From positions 2,177,001-2,241,000 of the forward strand of contig NZ_JAATJC010000001.1 of the NCBI RefSeq assembly GCF_011927725.1: DNA of 64,000 bases, given 5' to 3'. The position numbers and the translations under genes were made by a program. This DNA comes from Sphingomonas kaistensis. Its GTDB lineage: Bacteria > Pseudomonadota > Alphaproteobacteria > Sphingomonadales > Sphingomonadaceae. The notes beneath the pieces were generated by a model. It was not told the DNA's origin. It saw only the letters and a list, made by a program, of their open reading frames with translations, and searched no databases. Shown here one piece after another: positions 56,816 to 64,000 of this stretch. Positions within the stretch are counted from its first letter, which is position 1. Each line of letters begins with the position of its first letter.

Positions 56816-57801
56816 TCGGCGTCGCTCCAGGCAGCAGCGCGCGCCTCGGGCGGCACGTTGCGGTCGAACCAGTCTTTCACCGGCGCCAGGTGCGGCGCCG
56901 CGAGGTCGCGCTCGAGCAGGCCCCACATCCGCGGCTGGAAGCGGCGATAGCCGGGTTTGTTGTCGCGCTTCCACAGGCGGCAAAAGACGCCAAGGATGCG
57001 GGTGTTGCGCTGCGCCGCCAGCGCCCAATAGGCCTGGCGGAAAGGCTCGCCCTGCCCGCTTGCGGCGACATAGCGGTCGAGCATCCCCTGCTCGACCGAT
57101 GGCGATACGTCGCGCCGCGCGTCCTCAAGGATCGAGGCGAGGTCGTAGGCCGGGTGTCCTGCAAGCGCATCCTGGAAGTCGAGCAGGCCGAGGTGGGCGT
57201 GGCCCTCCCGGCCGCTGACCAGCATGATGTTCTCGGCATGGAAGTCCCGCAGCACGGTAACCGGCCCGAGGCCGTCCGCCGCGACCGGTGCCAGCACCGC
57301 GCTCCAGGCGTCGGCGAAGGACGCGCGATCGACCTCGATCCCGACCGCCGATGCATACCAGTCCGGAAACAGCTCGAGCTCGCTCAGCCATTCGGTCAGG
57401 CCGTGCGGCGGAAGACCGGGCATGGGCGGATGGCGGTGCAGGTCGGCGAGGAGATCGGTCGCCGCGCCGTACAGCCGGGTCTCCTCGGCCGGCATCTCGT
57501 CCAGCGTTTCGCGCAACCGGATGTCGCCGAAGTCGGCGAGCAGCAGGAGGCCCTGGTCAAGGTCGCGGGCGAGGATGTCGGGGGCGCTGAAGCCGTGGCC
57601 GACCAGCCATTCGGCAACCGCGATGAACGGCCGCGGATCCTCGTGCGGTGGCGGCGCATCCATCAGCACCGCGGCCCCGCGATCCGGATGGTGGACACGG
57701 AAATAGCGGCGGAAGCTGGCGTCGCCCGCCAGCGGTTCGACCCGCGCGCCCTCCCATCCGGCATCGGCCAGGAAACGATCGCAAGTGGCGGGCGGAATCA
57801 T
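56812..57801 (-). CDS. amgK: Anomeric N-acetylmuramate/N-acetylglucosamine kinase, AmgK-like
   Basis: 329-aa aminoglycoside-phosphotransferase-fold kinase. PLAGDASFRRYFRV begins the N-lobe, HAENIMLV contains the catalytic loop (DFHAENIM) and LLDFQDALAGHPAYDLA the metal-binding Asp. Order tsaE-amgK-murU is conserved in Gram-negatives using the fosfomycin-bypassing recycling route. Start ATG at 57801 gives ATGA overlap with tsaE; upstream ATG at 57825 is possible. Confidence 0.89.
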   Translation of the reverse strand: MIPPATCDRFLADAGWEGARVEPLAGDASFRRYFRVHHPDRGAAVLMDAPPPHEDPRPFIAVAEWLVGHGFSAPDILARDLDQGLLLLADFGDIRLRETLDEMPAEETRLYGAATDLLADLHRHPPMPGLPPHGLTEWLSELELFPDWYASAVGIEVDRASFADAWSAVLAPVAADGLGPVTVLRDFHAENIMLVSGREGHAHLGLLDFQDALAGHPAYDLASILEDARRDVSPSVEQGMLDRYVAASGQGEPFRQAYWALAAQRNTRILGVFCRLWKRDNKPGYRRFQPRMWGLLERDLAAPHLAPVKDWFDRNVPPEARAAAWSDAE

Positions 57802-58247
57802 CGGGGGTCTAGCGGCGGTGGCCATCGGCCTTCCCATGACTTCGGGACCTGCCAAGTCAAGGCGCGTCGGCCATCGGGAAGCGGTTGCAAGCTAAGCCGA
57901 AGCGCCTGTGGCCAGGCCGCCGCACCTGCCCGCTCGGGCCACTCGACCAGCAGCGCGCCGTCAAGCAGCTGGTCCTCGAGACCCAATTCCTCGAGCTCGG
58001 CCGGATCCTCGATGCGGTACAGGTCGGCATGAGCGACCGGCAGGCGAAGCGCGTCATAGGGCTGGACGATGGCAAAGGTCGGCGATGGCACCTCTCCATG
58101 ATGGCCAAGCGCTGCAAGCACCCCGCGCACGAAGGTCGTCTTGCCGGCCCCGAGCGGCCCGGACAGCGCAACCACGTCGCCGGCCTGCAACACGCTGGCC
58201 AACGCCGCGCCCGCCGTTGCCATGGCGGGCTCGTCCAGCTGCCACAT
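57798..58247 (-). CDS. tsaE: tRNA threonylcarbamoyladenosine biosynthesis ATPase TsaE
   Basis: 149-aa ATPase needed for t6A37 modification of ANN-decoding tRNAs. Walker A is SGPLGAGKTTFVRG; PSPTFAIVQPY and HADLYRIEDPAEL are family motifs, followed by LLVEWPERA. ATG immediately follows the divL TAG with no gap. Confidence 0.95.
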   Translation of the reverse strand: MWQLDEPAMATAGAALASVLQAGDVVALSGPLGAGKTTFVRGVLAALGHHGEVPSPTFAIVQPYDALRLPVAHADLYRIEDPAELEELGLEDQLLDGALLVEWPERAGAAAWPQALRLSLQPLPDGRRALTWQVPKSWEGRWPPPLDPR

Positions 58248-60611
58248 CTAGCGGTCGCCCGACCGCGGCAGGGTGATCAGCACGCTGGTGCCCTTGCCCT
58301 CGACGCTGCTCAGCTGAACCGTGCCTCCATGGGCTTCGACGAACTGGCGGGTGAGCGGCAGGCCAAGCCCGAGCGCCGCCTCGCCCCGGCGTTCGCTAAA
58401 CCGGGTGAAGCGCTCGAAGACCCTCGCCTGATGTTCCTCGGCCAACCCACGCCCGGTGTCGGCAATCAAGATCTCGACCCGCTCCGCATCGCCGCGCGTG
58501 ACCAGCCGAACCTCGCCCTTGTCGGTGTAGGCGACCGCGTTGCGCAGCACGTGCTCGAGGCTTTCGCGAAGGCGGCGGTGGTCGCCCGACATGCTTCCAG
58601 TCCCCTCCCCGATCACAACCTTGAAGCGCAGGCCCTTGGCTTTGGCCGCCGGTTCCATCTGTACGGTCACGGTGCGGATCAGGCCGGCGAGGTCGACCCG
58701 CTCCCGTTCCAGAACGACATCGCCCCTGGCACCCTGGGTCAGATCGAGCACGTCGTCGATCAGGCGCGACAGGCGCGACACGCTCTCGAGGATGGCGGCG
58801 ACATAATCCTTGGCCGGTCCCGACAACGCCCCGGCATAGCCTTCGCGGAGCATCTCCGCGAAGCCACCGATCGAGGTCAACGGCGTGCGCAGCTCGTAGC
58901 TCATGTTGGCGACGAAGTCGGTGCGCACCCGGTCGGCCTGTTCCAGTGCCTCGGCCCGTTCACGCAGGGCGGCCTCGATCCGGCTCGAATCGGTGACGTC
59001 GATCATCGTGAAAAGCGCATTGCCGTCGGGCAGCGGAACGGCAGCGAAGGCGAAGTGGCGACCGTCCGCGAGGCTGAGGCGACCCTGCTCGGCCCGCCGC
59101 TCTCCCGTCGCGCCACGGACCAGTTCGCGCAGCCGCGCCGCAGCGGTCGGATTGACCAGCCGCCCGGCAAAGGCCGGCACCAACTCGTCGACCCGCGGAT
59201 GCTGGGCAAGCCAGCTTTCGTCGAGGCTCCAGAAGTCGCCAAAGCGGCGGTTCCACAGCGTCAGCCGCCCGTCGGACGCGAACACCGCTACGCCCTCGAA
59301 CAGATTGTCGAAGGTCGCGGTCCGCACTCGCAGCAGGGTATCGCGCGCGCTCGACAGGCGAACCTGCTCGGTGCGATCCTCAAAGATGATCCGGAGGCCG
59401 CCGTCCGGGAGCGGCTGGCCGACGACCCGCAGGTGATCGCCATTGGCGAGGATCCACTCCTCCTCGTGCACTTCCTCGGCGGAAATGAACCAGTCCCGGC
59501 GCTCGGCCTTCCACTCGGGAAAATCGCGCACCTCGGGCAATCGGTGGTTTTCGCGCATCCGCTCCAGGAGACGGTCGAACTCCGGCCCTTCGTCGAGCCA
59601 GTCCGGCTCGATATCGGAGAGGACCGCGAACGGGCGATTGTAGAAGGACAAGGTGCGATCGGGATCGAACTGGATGGCGCCGGCGGTCATCCGGTCCGAC
59701 AGCTCGCGCTGGCTGAGCGCGTGACGCTCGAGTTCGGAGCGGGCGTCTTCCAGTTCCTGGATGTCGAACGCATAACCTGCGACAGTCCCGCCCGGCAGCG
59801 GCACATCGACCAATCGCAACGTCCGCCGCTCGCCGCCGATGGTCGCTGGACGAACGCGCTCGATCGCGTGGCCTTCCTTCAACGCCAGCTCGGCACCGGC
59901 GCGGGCCCCCGCCTCCCCGCCTCCTTCGACGAGTTCGATCCCGCGCTCGACCACCGTTGCCGCATCCGGCGCCTCGACCGCCGCAACGAACGCACGATTG
60001 ACGAGCGCCAGGCCGAAGTCGCCTTCGCGGACCCACATCGGAAACGGCGCTGCCTCGATCAGCTGGGTCAGGGCACCCATTGCCCGCTCGGTCGCGCCAA
60101 GCTGTTCGGCCATTGCCGCGCGGTCGCGCTCGGCGCTGCTGCTTTCGCCGATCCACAGCAGGACCGAGCCTGGCGGCGACGGCGCGGGCGCAGGGCCGCC
60201 GCGAACGTCGAGCCGGCGTCCGGATGACTGAATGGTCACCGCCCGCTCGATCGTCGCCACGCCGAGCGCGACTTCACCGAGCTGAGCGCCAAGCGCCTGA
60301 TGGTCTTCGGGGGACAAGCCGCTTCCGTTGGCGAGGTCGGCGAACGTCTCTGCGCCTTCGGCCGACAATTCGCGCAACAGCGCCGGATCGGCCTCCACCC
60401 TGCCGTCGCGGTAGACCAGCAATGGTCGAACCGGCGCGGCGGCAAGCAAGGCGCCGATCGCCTTGGCGTGGCCGCCCAGCCGGGATGCCCTGCGTCGATC
60501 GCTGATTCCGCGGGCGGCGAGGAAAGCGCCGACCGCGAACCACAGGGCCGCGAGCGCGAACAGGGCCATTGCCGCGCCGCTTTGACCCAAGATTACGCTA
60601 CCCGCCCCCAT
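58248..60611 (-). CDS. divL: DivL-like atypical sensor kinase (Tyr in place of the phospho-acceptor His)
   Basis: 787-aa multi-PAS kinase. One N-terminal span (about 14-33) is followed by PAS domains roughly at 180-285, 300-415 and 430-540, then a dimerisation helix with MSYELRTPL, where Tyr572 (codon 58896-58898) stands at the His position, and an ATPase domain with intact N box (LRNAVAYTD), DTGRG and GLGLPLT. This is the hallmark of Caulobacter DivL, an essential CckA-CtrA regulator, and the neighbours tsaE onward match that locus. ATG at 60611 has a weak SD. Confidence 0.92.
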   Translation of the reverse strand: MGAGSVILGQSGAAMALFALAALWFAVGAFLAARGISDRRRASRLGGHAKAIGALLAAAPVRPLLVYRDGRVEADPALLRELSAEGAETFADLANGSGLSPEDHQALGAQLGEVALGVATIERAVTIQSSGRRLDVRGGPAPAPSPPGSVLLWIGESSSAERDRAAMAEQLGATERAMGALTQLIEAAPFPMWVREGDFGLALVNRAFVAAVEAPDAATVVERGIELVEGGGEAGARAGAELALKEGHAIERVRPATIGGERRTLRLVDVPLPGGTVAGYAFDIQELEDARSELERHALSQRELSDRMTAGAIQFDPDRTLSFYNRPFAVLSDIEPDWLDEGPEFDRLLERMRENHRLPEVRDFPEWKAERRDWFISAEEVHEEEWILANGDHLRVVGQPLPDGGLRIIFEDRTEQVRLSSARDTLLRVRTATFDNLFEGVAVFASDGRLTLWNRRFGDFWSLDESWLAQHPRVDELVPAFAGRLVNPTAAARLRELVRGATGERRAEQGRLSLADGRHFAFAAVPLPDGNALFTMIDVTDSSRIEAALRERAEALEQADRVRTDFVANMSYELRTPLTSIGGFAEMLREGYAGALSGPAKDYVAAILESVSRLSRLIDDVLDLTQGARGDVVLERERVDLAGLIRTVTVQMEPAAKAKGLRFKVVIGEGTGSMSGDHRRLRESLEHVLRNAVAYTDKGEVRLVTRGDAERVEILIADTGRGLAEEHQARVFERFTRFSERRGEAALGLGLPLTRQFVEAHGGTVQLSSVEGKGTSVLITLPRSGDR

Positions 60612-60670
60612 AAGTTCGTCAGGGTAGAGCCATAAAGGAGCGCACGCCAGCAGTTCGCACGGCCTCGTTT

Positions 60671-60706
60671 AAACAGAAACAGCCGCCGGACTGCTCCGGC
60701 GGCTGC
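60671..60706 (-). terminator. Rho-independent terminator of the beta-barrel gene
   Basis: A perfect 10-bp stem, CAGCCGCCGG (60681-60690) with CCGGCGGCTG (60697-60706) and a 6-nt loop, followed on the minus strand by TTTCTGTTTA. It lies about 50 nt after the beta-barrel stop. Ahead of divL it leaves about 60 nt for a divL promoter, in which I see no clear element. Confidence 0.8.
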
Positions 60707-60755
60707 CTGCACTGTCTGTCCGGGTCAGCGGCCAGGCCGCGGTCCCGGGACCCGA

Positions 60756-61475
60756 TCACATCGCGCCGAAGCGGATGCCCAGGCCGAACAGGATCTGGTT
60801 GCGACGAACGTCGATGTTGTTCGGCTCGATGATGACGCTTTTGTAGCCACCGTCGAACACCGTGCGGACATATTCCAGCTTGGTGTAGACGGCCTTGCCG
60901 AGGTTGAGCTCAAACCCGGCGCCGACGTGATAGCCGTCGAGGTTCTCATTCACGTTGAACACGACGTTGCCTGCGGTCTGCCCGGTCAGCGGACGGTTCT
61001 GGTACGAGGTGCGAGCCTTGCCCTTGGTGTAGCCACCCTTGACGTAGATCATGCCGCCGTCACCGGTGGCGACGCCTGCGCGCAGGCCGGCGCCGTAGCT
61101 GGTGCCAAGCTTGGAGCAGGCGCTGTCGGCGGCAGTCGGCGCGAACACGCGGCTGCGGCATTCCTCGATGTTCGAGGTGTCGGCACCGATGTAGACGCCG
61201 ATCACGGCGCTTTCACCGAGGCGACCATCGACACCGGCTTCAAAACCGGTGCTGATGTCGTTGGCGCTGAAACGGCGGGTCTGTGCGCCGGTTGCCGGAG
61301 CAAGCACGATCTGCGTGACGTTGCCGACGGTGGTCGTCGACAGTTCGAGCTTGGTGCGCGACTCGTCGTAGCCGGCGCGAATCTCGGCGCGGGCCGTGAA
61401 CGCCGGTCCCGACTGGGCGAAAGCCGGAGTCGACGCCACCATGGCGACCGGCAGGAGAGCCCAAAACTTCTTCAT
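60756..61475 (-). CDS. Outer-membrane beta-barrel protein (porin family)
   Basis: 239-aa exported protein. Signal peptide MKKFWALLPVAMVASTPAFA; the mature part has alternating strands (TARAEIRAGYDESRTKLEL, GAGLRAGVATGDGGMIYVKG, VYTKLEYVRTVF) and ends ILFGLGIRFGAM, consistent with an eight-stranded OmpA/OmpW-size barrel. Two Cys (ECRS and SACSK) may form a loop disulfide. AAGGAA lies about 8 nt before the ATG. Downstream of a TonB-dependent receptor on the same strand. Confidence 0.88.
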   Translation of the reverse strand: MKKFWALLPVAMVASTPAFAQSGPAFTARAEIRAGYDESRTKLELSTTTVGNVTQIVLAPATGAQTRRFSANDISTGFEAGVDGRLGESAVIGVYIGADTSNIEECRSRVFAPTAADSACSKLGTSYGAGLRAGVATGDGGMIYVKGGYTKGKARTSYQNRPLTGQTAGNVVFNVNENLDGYHVGAGFELNLGKAVYTKLEYVRTVFDGGYKSVIIEPNNIDVRRNQILFGLGIRFGAM

Positions 61476-61499
61476 GGGGAGATTCCTTTTTGCAGAAGT

Positions 61500-61530
61500 C
61501 CGGCTTCCCCCCGCTGAGAGGGGAAGCCGG
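61500..61530 (-). repeat. Strong hairpin between TonB receptor and beta-barrel gene
   Basis: Stem of 11 bp, CCGGCTTCCCC (61500-61510) with GGGGAAGCCGG (61520-61530), 9-nt loop, 8 bp after the receptor stop. No immediate T-run follows on the minus strand, so it may be an mRNA-stabilising or processing hairpin, or a weak terminator that lets the barrel gene be expressed separately. Confidence 0.65.
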
Positions 61531-61538
61531 TCAATCGG

Positions 61539-64000
61539 TTAGAGCTTGGCGCTGACGCTGACGAAGGCGCGGCGTCCCAGCAGGTCATACTGCGTACCCG
61601 AGGTCGGGATCTGACCGGTCACGCCGGTCGGACCACCGGTGCCCGACGGCCGCGGAGGCTTGGTGTCGAACAGGTTGCTGACGCCCAGGGTCATCCGGAA
61701 ACGACCATCGGCGATCGAGCGGGTGACCGAAGCGCTGTGATAGAACTGCGCCGGGTAGCTGTAGATCGGGCAGACATCGCCGCCACGGATCAGGCTCGCG
61801 AAGCAGAGCTGGCCCGCACGAGCATTCCGAAGAGCCTGCTCGTCCGAGACGCGGCTGGTGACGGTCATCCCGTAGAACACCGACCACGGACCATTGTCCC
61901 AGGTCAGCTTATAGTCGCCGACGAACTTCGGCTCACCCGTGGTGCCCTCGAAGTTCGACTCCTGGCCGGCGAAGAGGACGAAGAGATCCTCCAGCTGCCA
62001 GGTCTGCTCGCCGAGGAACGACAGGCGACCATAGCGGCCGAGATCCTGGGTCACCCGAACCGTGAGGTCGATGCCGCGGTTCTTCTCCGAGTTGATGTTC
62101 ACGTACGGGTTACGGACCGACAGGACGTTGCCGAAGTTCGGCGAGGTCGTGTCCGTGTTCCGGATGAACAGGGAGCAGAGCGGATCAGTCGGGTAAGTCG
62201 TCGAGGTCAAGCAGCCCGAGATGATGCTGCCGGCGCCGAGCGTGGTCAGCTGGTTCTTCACGCGGATGTCGAAATAGTCGACCGCGACGCTGAACCGCAT
62301 GCCCGGCCACAGAGCGGTCTTCGGGGTGAGGACGACGCTGAAGCTCTTGGCCTTCGAGGTTTCCGGATCAAGGACGCCGACGCCGCCACCCGAGGTGATC
62401 ACCGCCGAGCTGCTCGGAGCGCCCGAATAGTCGGGAGCGATGCCGAGAGCGGCGCAGCGCTGGGCAACCAGGCCGTATTCGGCCGGGCTGATACCGACGC
62501 CGTAGCGAATGCACGGATCGATCGCGGTCTGGGCAAGGAAGCCCGTCTGGTTGGCGAGGAACTGCTCGAACAGCGCCGGGGCGCGGAACGAGGTGCCATA
62601 CGAACCGCGGAAACGCAGCCAGTCGTTGACCGTCCAGTTGCCGCCGACCTTGTAGGTCCAGTTGCCGCTGTCCTTGTCGCTGACGCCATCGATGCGCTCG
62701 GCATAGCCGCTGACAACGCGCGCCGCGCCCGAGAGCGTGAGGTTCTGGATGAACGGCGTGTTGTGGACCAGCGGGATTTCGATTTCGCCGAAGGCTTCCT
62801 TCGAGCGGGTGAAACCAGCGGTACGGCCCGACACGGACTGGCCGTAGACATTGCTGATCAGGCGATCGCAGACCTGCAGCGGATTGACCGCCGGGTTGCA
62901 CTGCGCGCTGCCCGGAGTGATCGCCGAATTGTAAGCCGGGTTGACCGCCTGGGCGATGTTGCCGGGACGATCGTCGATCTCGTCACGGCGCCACTGCGCG
63001 CCGATGGCGACCGCGACGGCGCCGGCGGGCATGCGGAACAGGTCGCCGCTGATGCTCGCTTCGACGGTCTGCTGGACGTACTTGGTCTTGCCGGTTTCTT
63101 CGCCGAACAGGAACGCGCTCTCAGCCGGCGTGAATTCGCCGTTCAGGACCCGCGGATCGGTGAAGTCGATGTTGACGCACGGCGCGCCGCGAACGCGCGT
63201 GACCTGGCCAGGCTGGCACCCCTGGGTGCGATACTGGATGAGGTCGACCGAGTCCTGGTAGATGCGGCTGTTCGTGTACTTACCGTTGTTCCGGCTGTAC
63301 TGATAATAGCTGTCGAAACGCCAGCCATTGAAGAAGCCGCCACCGAACAGGCCGCCCAGATCGCTGTTGAGGCCGACCACGCCGCGATAGTAGTCGACGT
63401 CGGTGGCGACCCGGGTTCCGACCGGCACGACCGGCTGAAGGACGATGTTCCCGAGGATCTCGGTGTTGAACGGATCGCCAACGTTGGCCGGGTTGCAGTT
63501 CAGGTTGATCAGGCGGCGAGCGGCGGTGCAGGCCACGGCCGGCGAGTTGGCGGAACCGACCGGCTGGCCGCCACCCGAGAATTGCGTCGGGAACAGCTGG
63601 CGGAGGCCGAAGGTCTCCGTCTTGCGCTTGTTGTACAGCGCTTCGCCGGTGATCTCGATGTTGTCGGTGATCTCATACCCGCCCTGCAGGTAAGCGGTGT
63701 AACGATCGAGCGCAGGCGAGATGTCGGCGCCGGCCAGGCGCGGATCGCGCTGGTTCAGGATGCCGACCGAGTTGCGGCACAGCGTCTGGGTGGTCGGGTT
63801 GGTCGCGGCAGGCTGGGCCGGCGACGCCGGAAGCGTCGTCGAGCAGGTCAGCGAGACCGGGATCAGGTTCGACGGCAGCGTCAGCGTCGCGGTGTTGGTG
63901 AACGGCGACACGAACTCGGTCAGGCGATCGCCCGGATCGTTGTACTGGACCGTGCTGAACGTCACACCCGGCGTATTGTTGTAGGTGAAGGCGCTCGACA
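61539..64000 (-). CDS. TonB-dependent receptor, C-terminal part (N-terminus beyond window)
   Basis: At least 819 aa of a sphingomonad-type receptor. Beta-barrel signatures include TYKVGGNWTVNDWLRFRGSY (two neighbouring strands), the conserved TSFRAPALFEQF, GVLDPETSKAKSFSVVLTPK and FSVAVDYFDIRVKNQL, and the last strand FVSVSAKL. The frame continues open to 64000 (SSAFTYNNTPGV) with no start, so the plug and signal peptide lie outside. Paired cysteines occur in extracellular-type loops. Substrate cannot be inferred. Confidence 0.95.
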   Translation of the reverse strand, partial: SSAFTYNNTPGVTFSTVQYNDPGDRLTEFVSPFTNTATLTLPSNLIPVSLTCSTTLPASPAQPAATNPTTQTLCRNSVGILNQRDPRLAGADISPALDRYTAYLQGGYEITDNIEITGEALYNKRKTETFGLRQLFPTQFSGGGQPVGSANSPAVACTAARRLINLNCNPANVGDPFNTEILGNIVLQPVVPVGTRVATDVDYYRGVVGLNSDLGGLFGGGFFNGWRFDSYYQYSRNNGKYTNSRIYQDSVDLIQYRTQGCQPGQVTRVRGAPCVNIDFTDPRVLNGEFTPAESAFLFGEETGKTKYVQQTVEASISGDLFRMPAGAVAVAIGAQWRRDEIDDRPGNIAQAVNPAYNSAITPGSAQCNPAVNPLQVCDRLISNVYGQSVSGRTAGFTRSKEAFGEIEIPLVHNTPFIQNLTLSGAARVVSGYAERIDGVSDKDSGNWTYKVGGNWTVNDWLRFRGSYGTSFRAPALFEQFLANQTGFLAQTAIDPCIRYGVGISPAEYGLVAQRCAALGIAPDYSGAPSSSAVITSGGGVGVLDPETSKAKSFSVVLTPKTALWPGMRFSVAVDYFDIRVKNQLTTLGAGSIISGCLTSTTYPTDPLCSLFIRNTDTTSPNFGNVLSVRNPYVNINSEKNRGIDLTVRVTQDLGRYGRLSFLGEQTWQLEDLFVLFAGQESNFEGTTGEPKFVGDYKLTWDNGPWSVFYGMTVTSRVSDEQALRNARAGQLCFASLIRGGDVCPIYSYPAQFYHSASVTRSIADGRFRMTLGVSNLFDTKPPRPSGTGGPTGVTGQIPTSGTQYDLLGRRAFVSVSAKL

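Overview
This 64 kb window is a chromosomal piece of a high-GC alphaproteobacterium, almost certainly a sphingomonad (Sphingomonadaceae). Supporting this are a DivL-type kinase beside tsaE-amgK-murU-addB-addA-trxA (an alphaproteobacterial neighbourhood), a large TonB-dependent receptor, frequent GTG and TTG starts with 4-nt GTGA/ATGA overlaps, a DOMON-like protein, and an ornithine decarboxylase/deoxyhypusine-synthase-like pair that fits the homospermidine marker of Sphingomonas. I see no rRNA, CRISPR array, prophage, insertion sequence or integron. It reads as core genome, densely packed, and no gap between genes exceeds about 300 bases.

Layout. 1-2161: two tandem cysteine desulfurases (the second runs off the left edge). 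2244-4315: an alpha/beta hydrolase, two small unknown proteins and a threonine/serine dehydratase. 4503-7459: polyamine genes (PLP decarboxylase, DHS-like enzyme) flanked by GC-rich hairpins, then a MAPEG protein. 7456-14035 (minus): ETF-ubiquinone oxidoreductase, a TPR protein, ispE, NAD(P)HX repair enzyme and an RNA m5U methyltransferase. 14112-19993 (mainly plus): degenerate uracil-DNA-glycosylase-like protein, lytic transglycosylase, radical SAM protein, M28 peptidase and two lipoproteins. 19995-20239: tRNA-Ile2(CAT) and tRNA-Pro. 20246-24752: degenerate histidine kinase, CoxE-type VWA protein, NamZ-like muramidase, DOMON-like protein. 24799-35706: tyrS, recG, a TIKI/EreA-like secreted protein, sdhE-mfd, a methyltransferase coupled to an EAL phosphodiesterase, nadK. 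35773-35847: tRNA-Asn. 35901-43120 (minus): a TetR-controlled RND efflux operon with an unusual leader. 43181-49480: putA, secA, trxA. 49506-60611: addA, a 48-aa protein, addB, murU, amgK, tsaE, divL. 60756-64000: an outer-membrane beta-barrel protein and a TonB-dependent receptor cut by the right edge.

How the genes fit together. Cell-wall turnover is well represented: lytic transglycosylase, NamZ-like exo-muramidase and the AmgK/MurU salvage kinase and uridylyltransferase could form a recycling route from peptidoglycan to UDP-MurNAc. Genome maintenance is covered by AddAB, RecG and Mfd. Cell-cycle signalling is represented by DivL, whose phospho-acceptor His is Tyr572. The efflux operon has a clear autoregulatory layout: near-identical operator sequences overlap the promoters of tetR and of the efflux operon, and the efflux mRNA begins with a 12-codon reading frame with a good ribosome binding site. 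The features most worth following up are this leader and the unknown 141-aa first gene of the efflux operon, the decarboxylase/DHS-like pair, and the atypical kinases.
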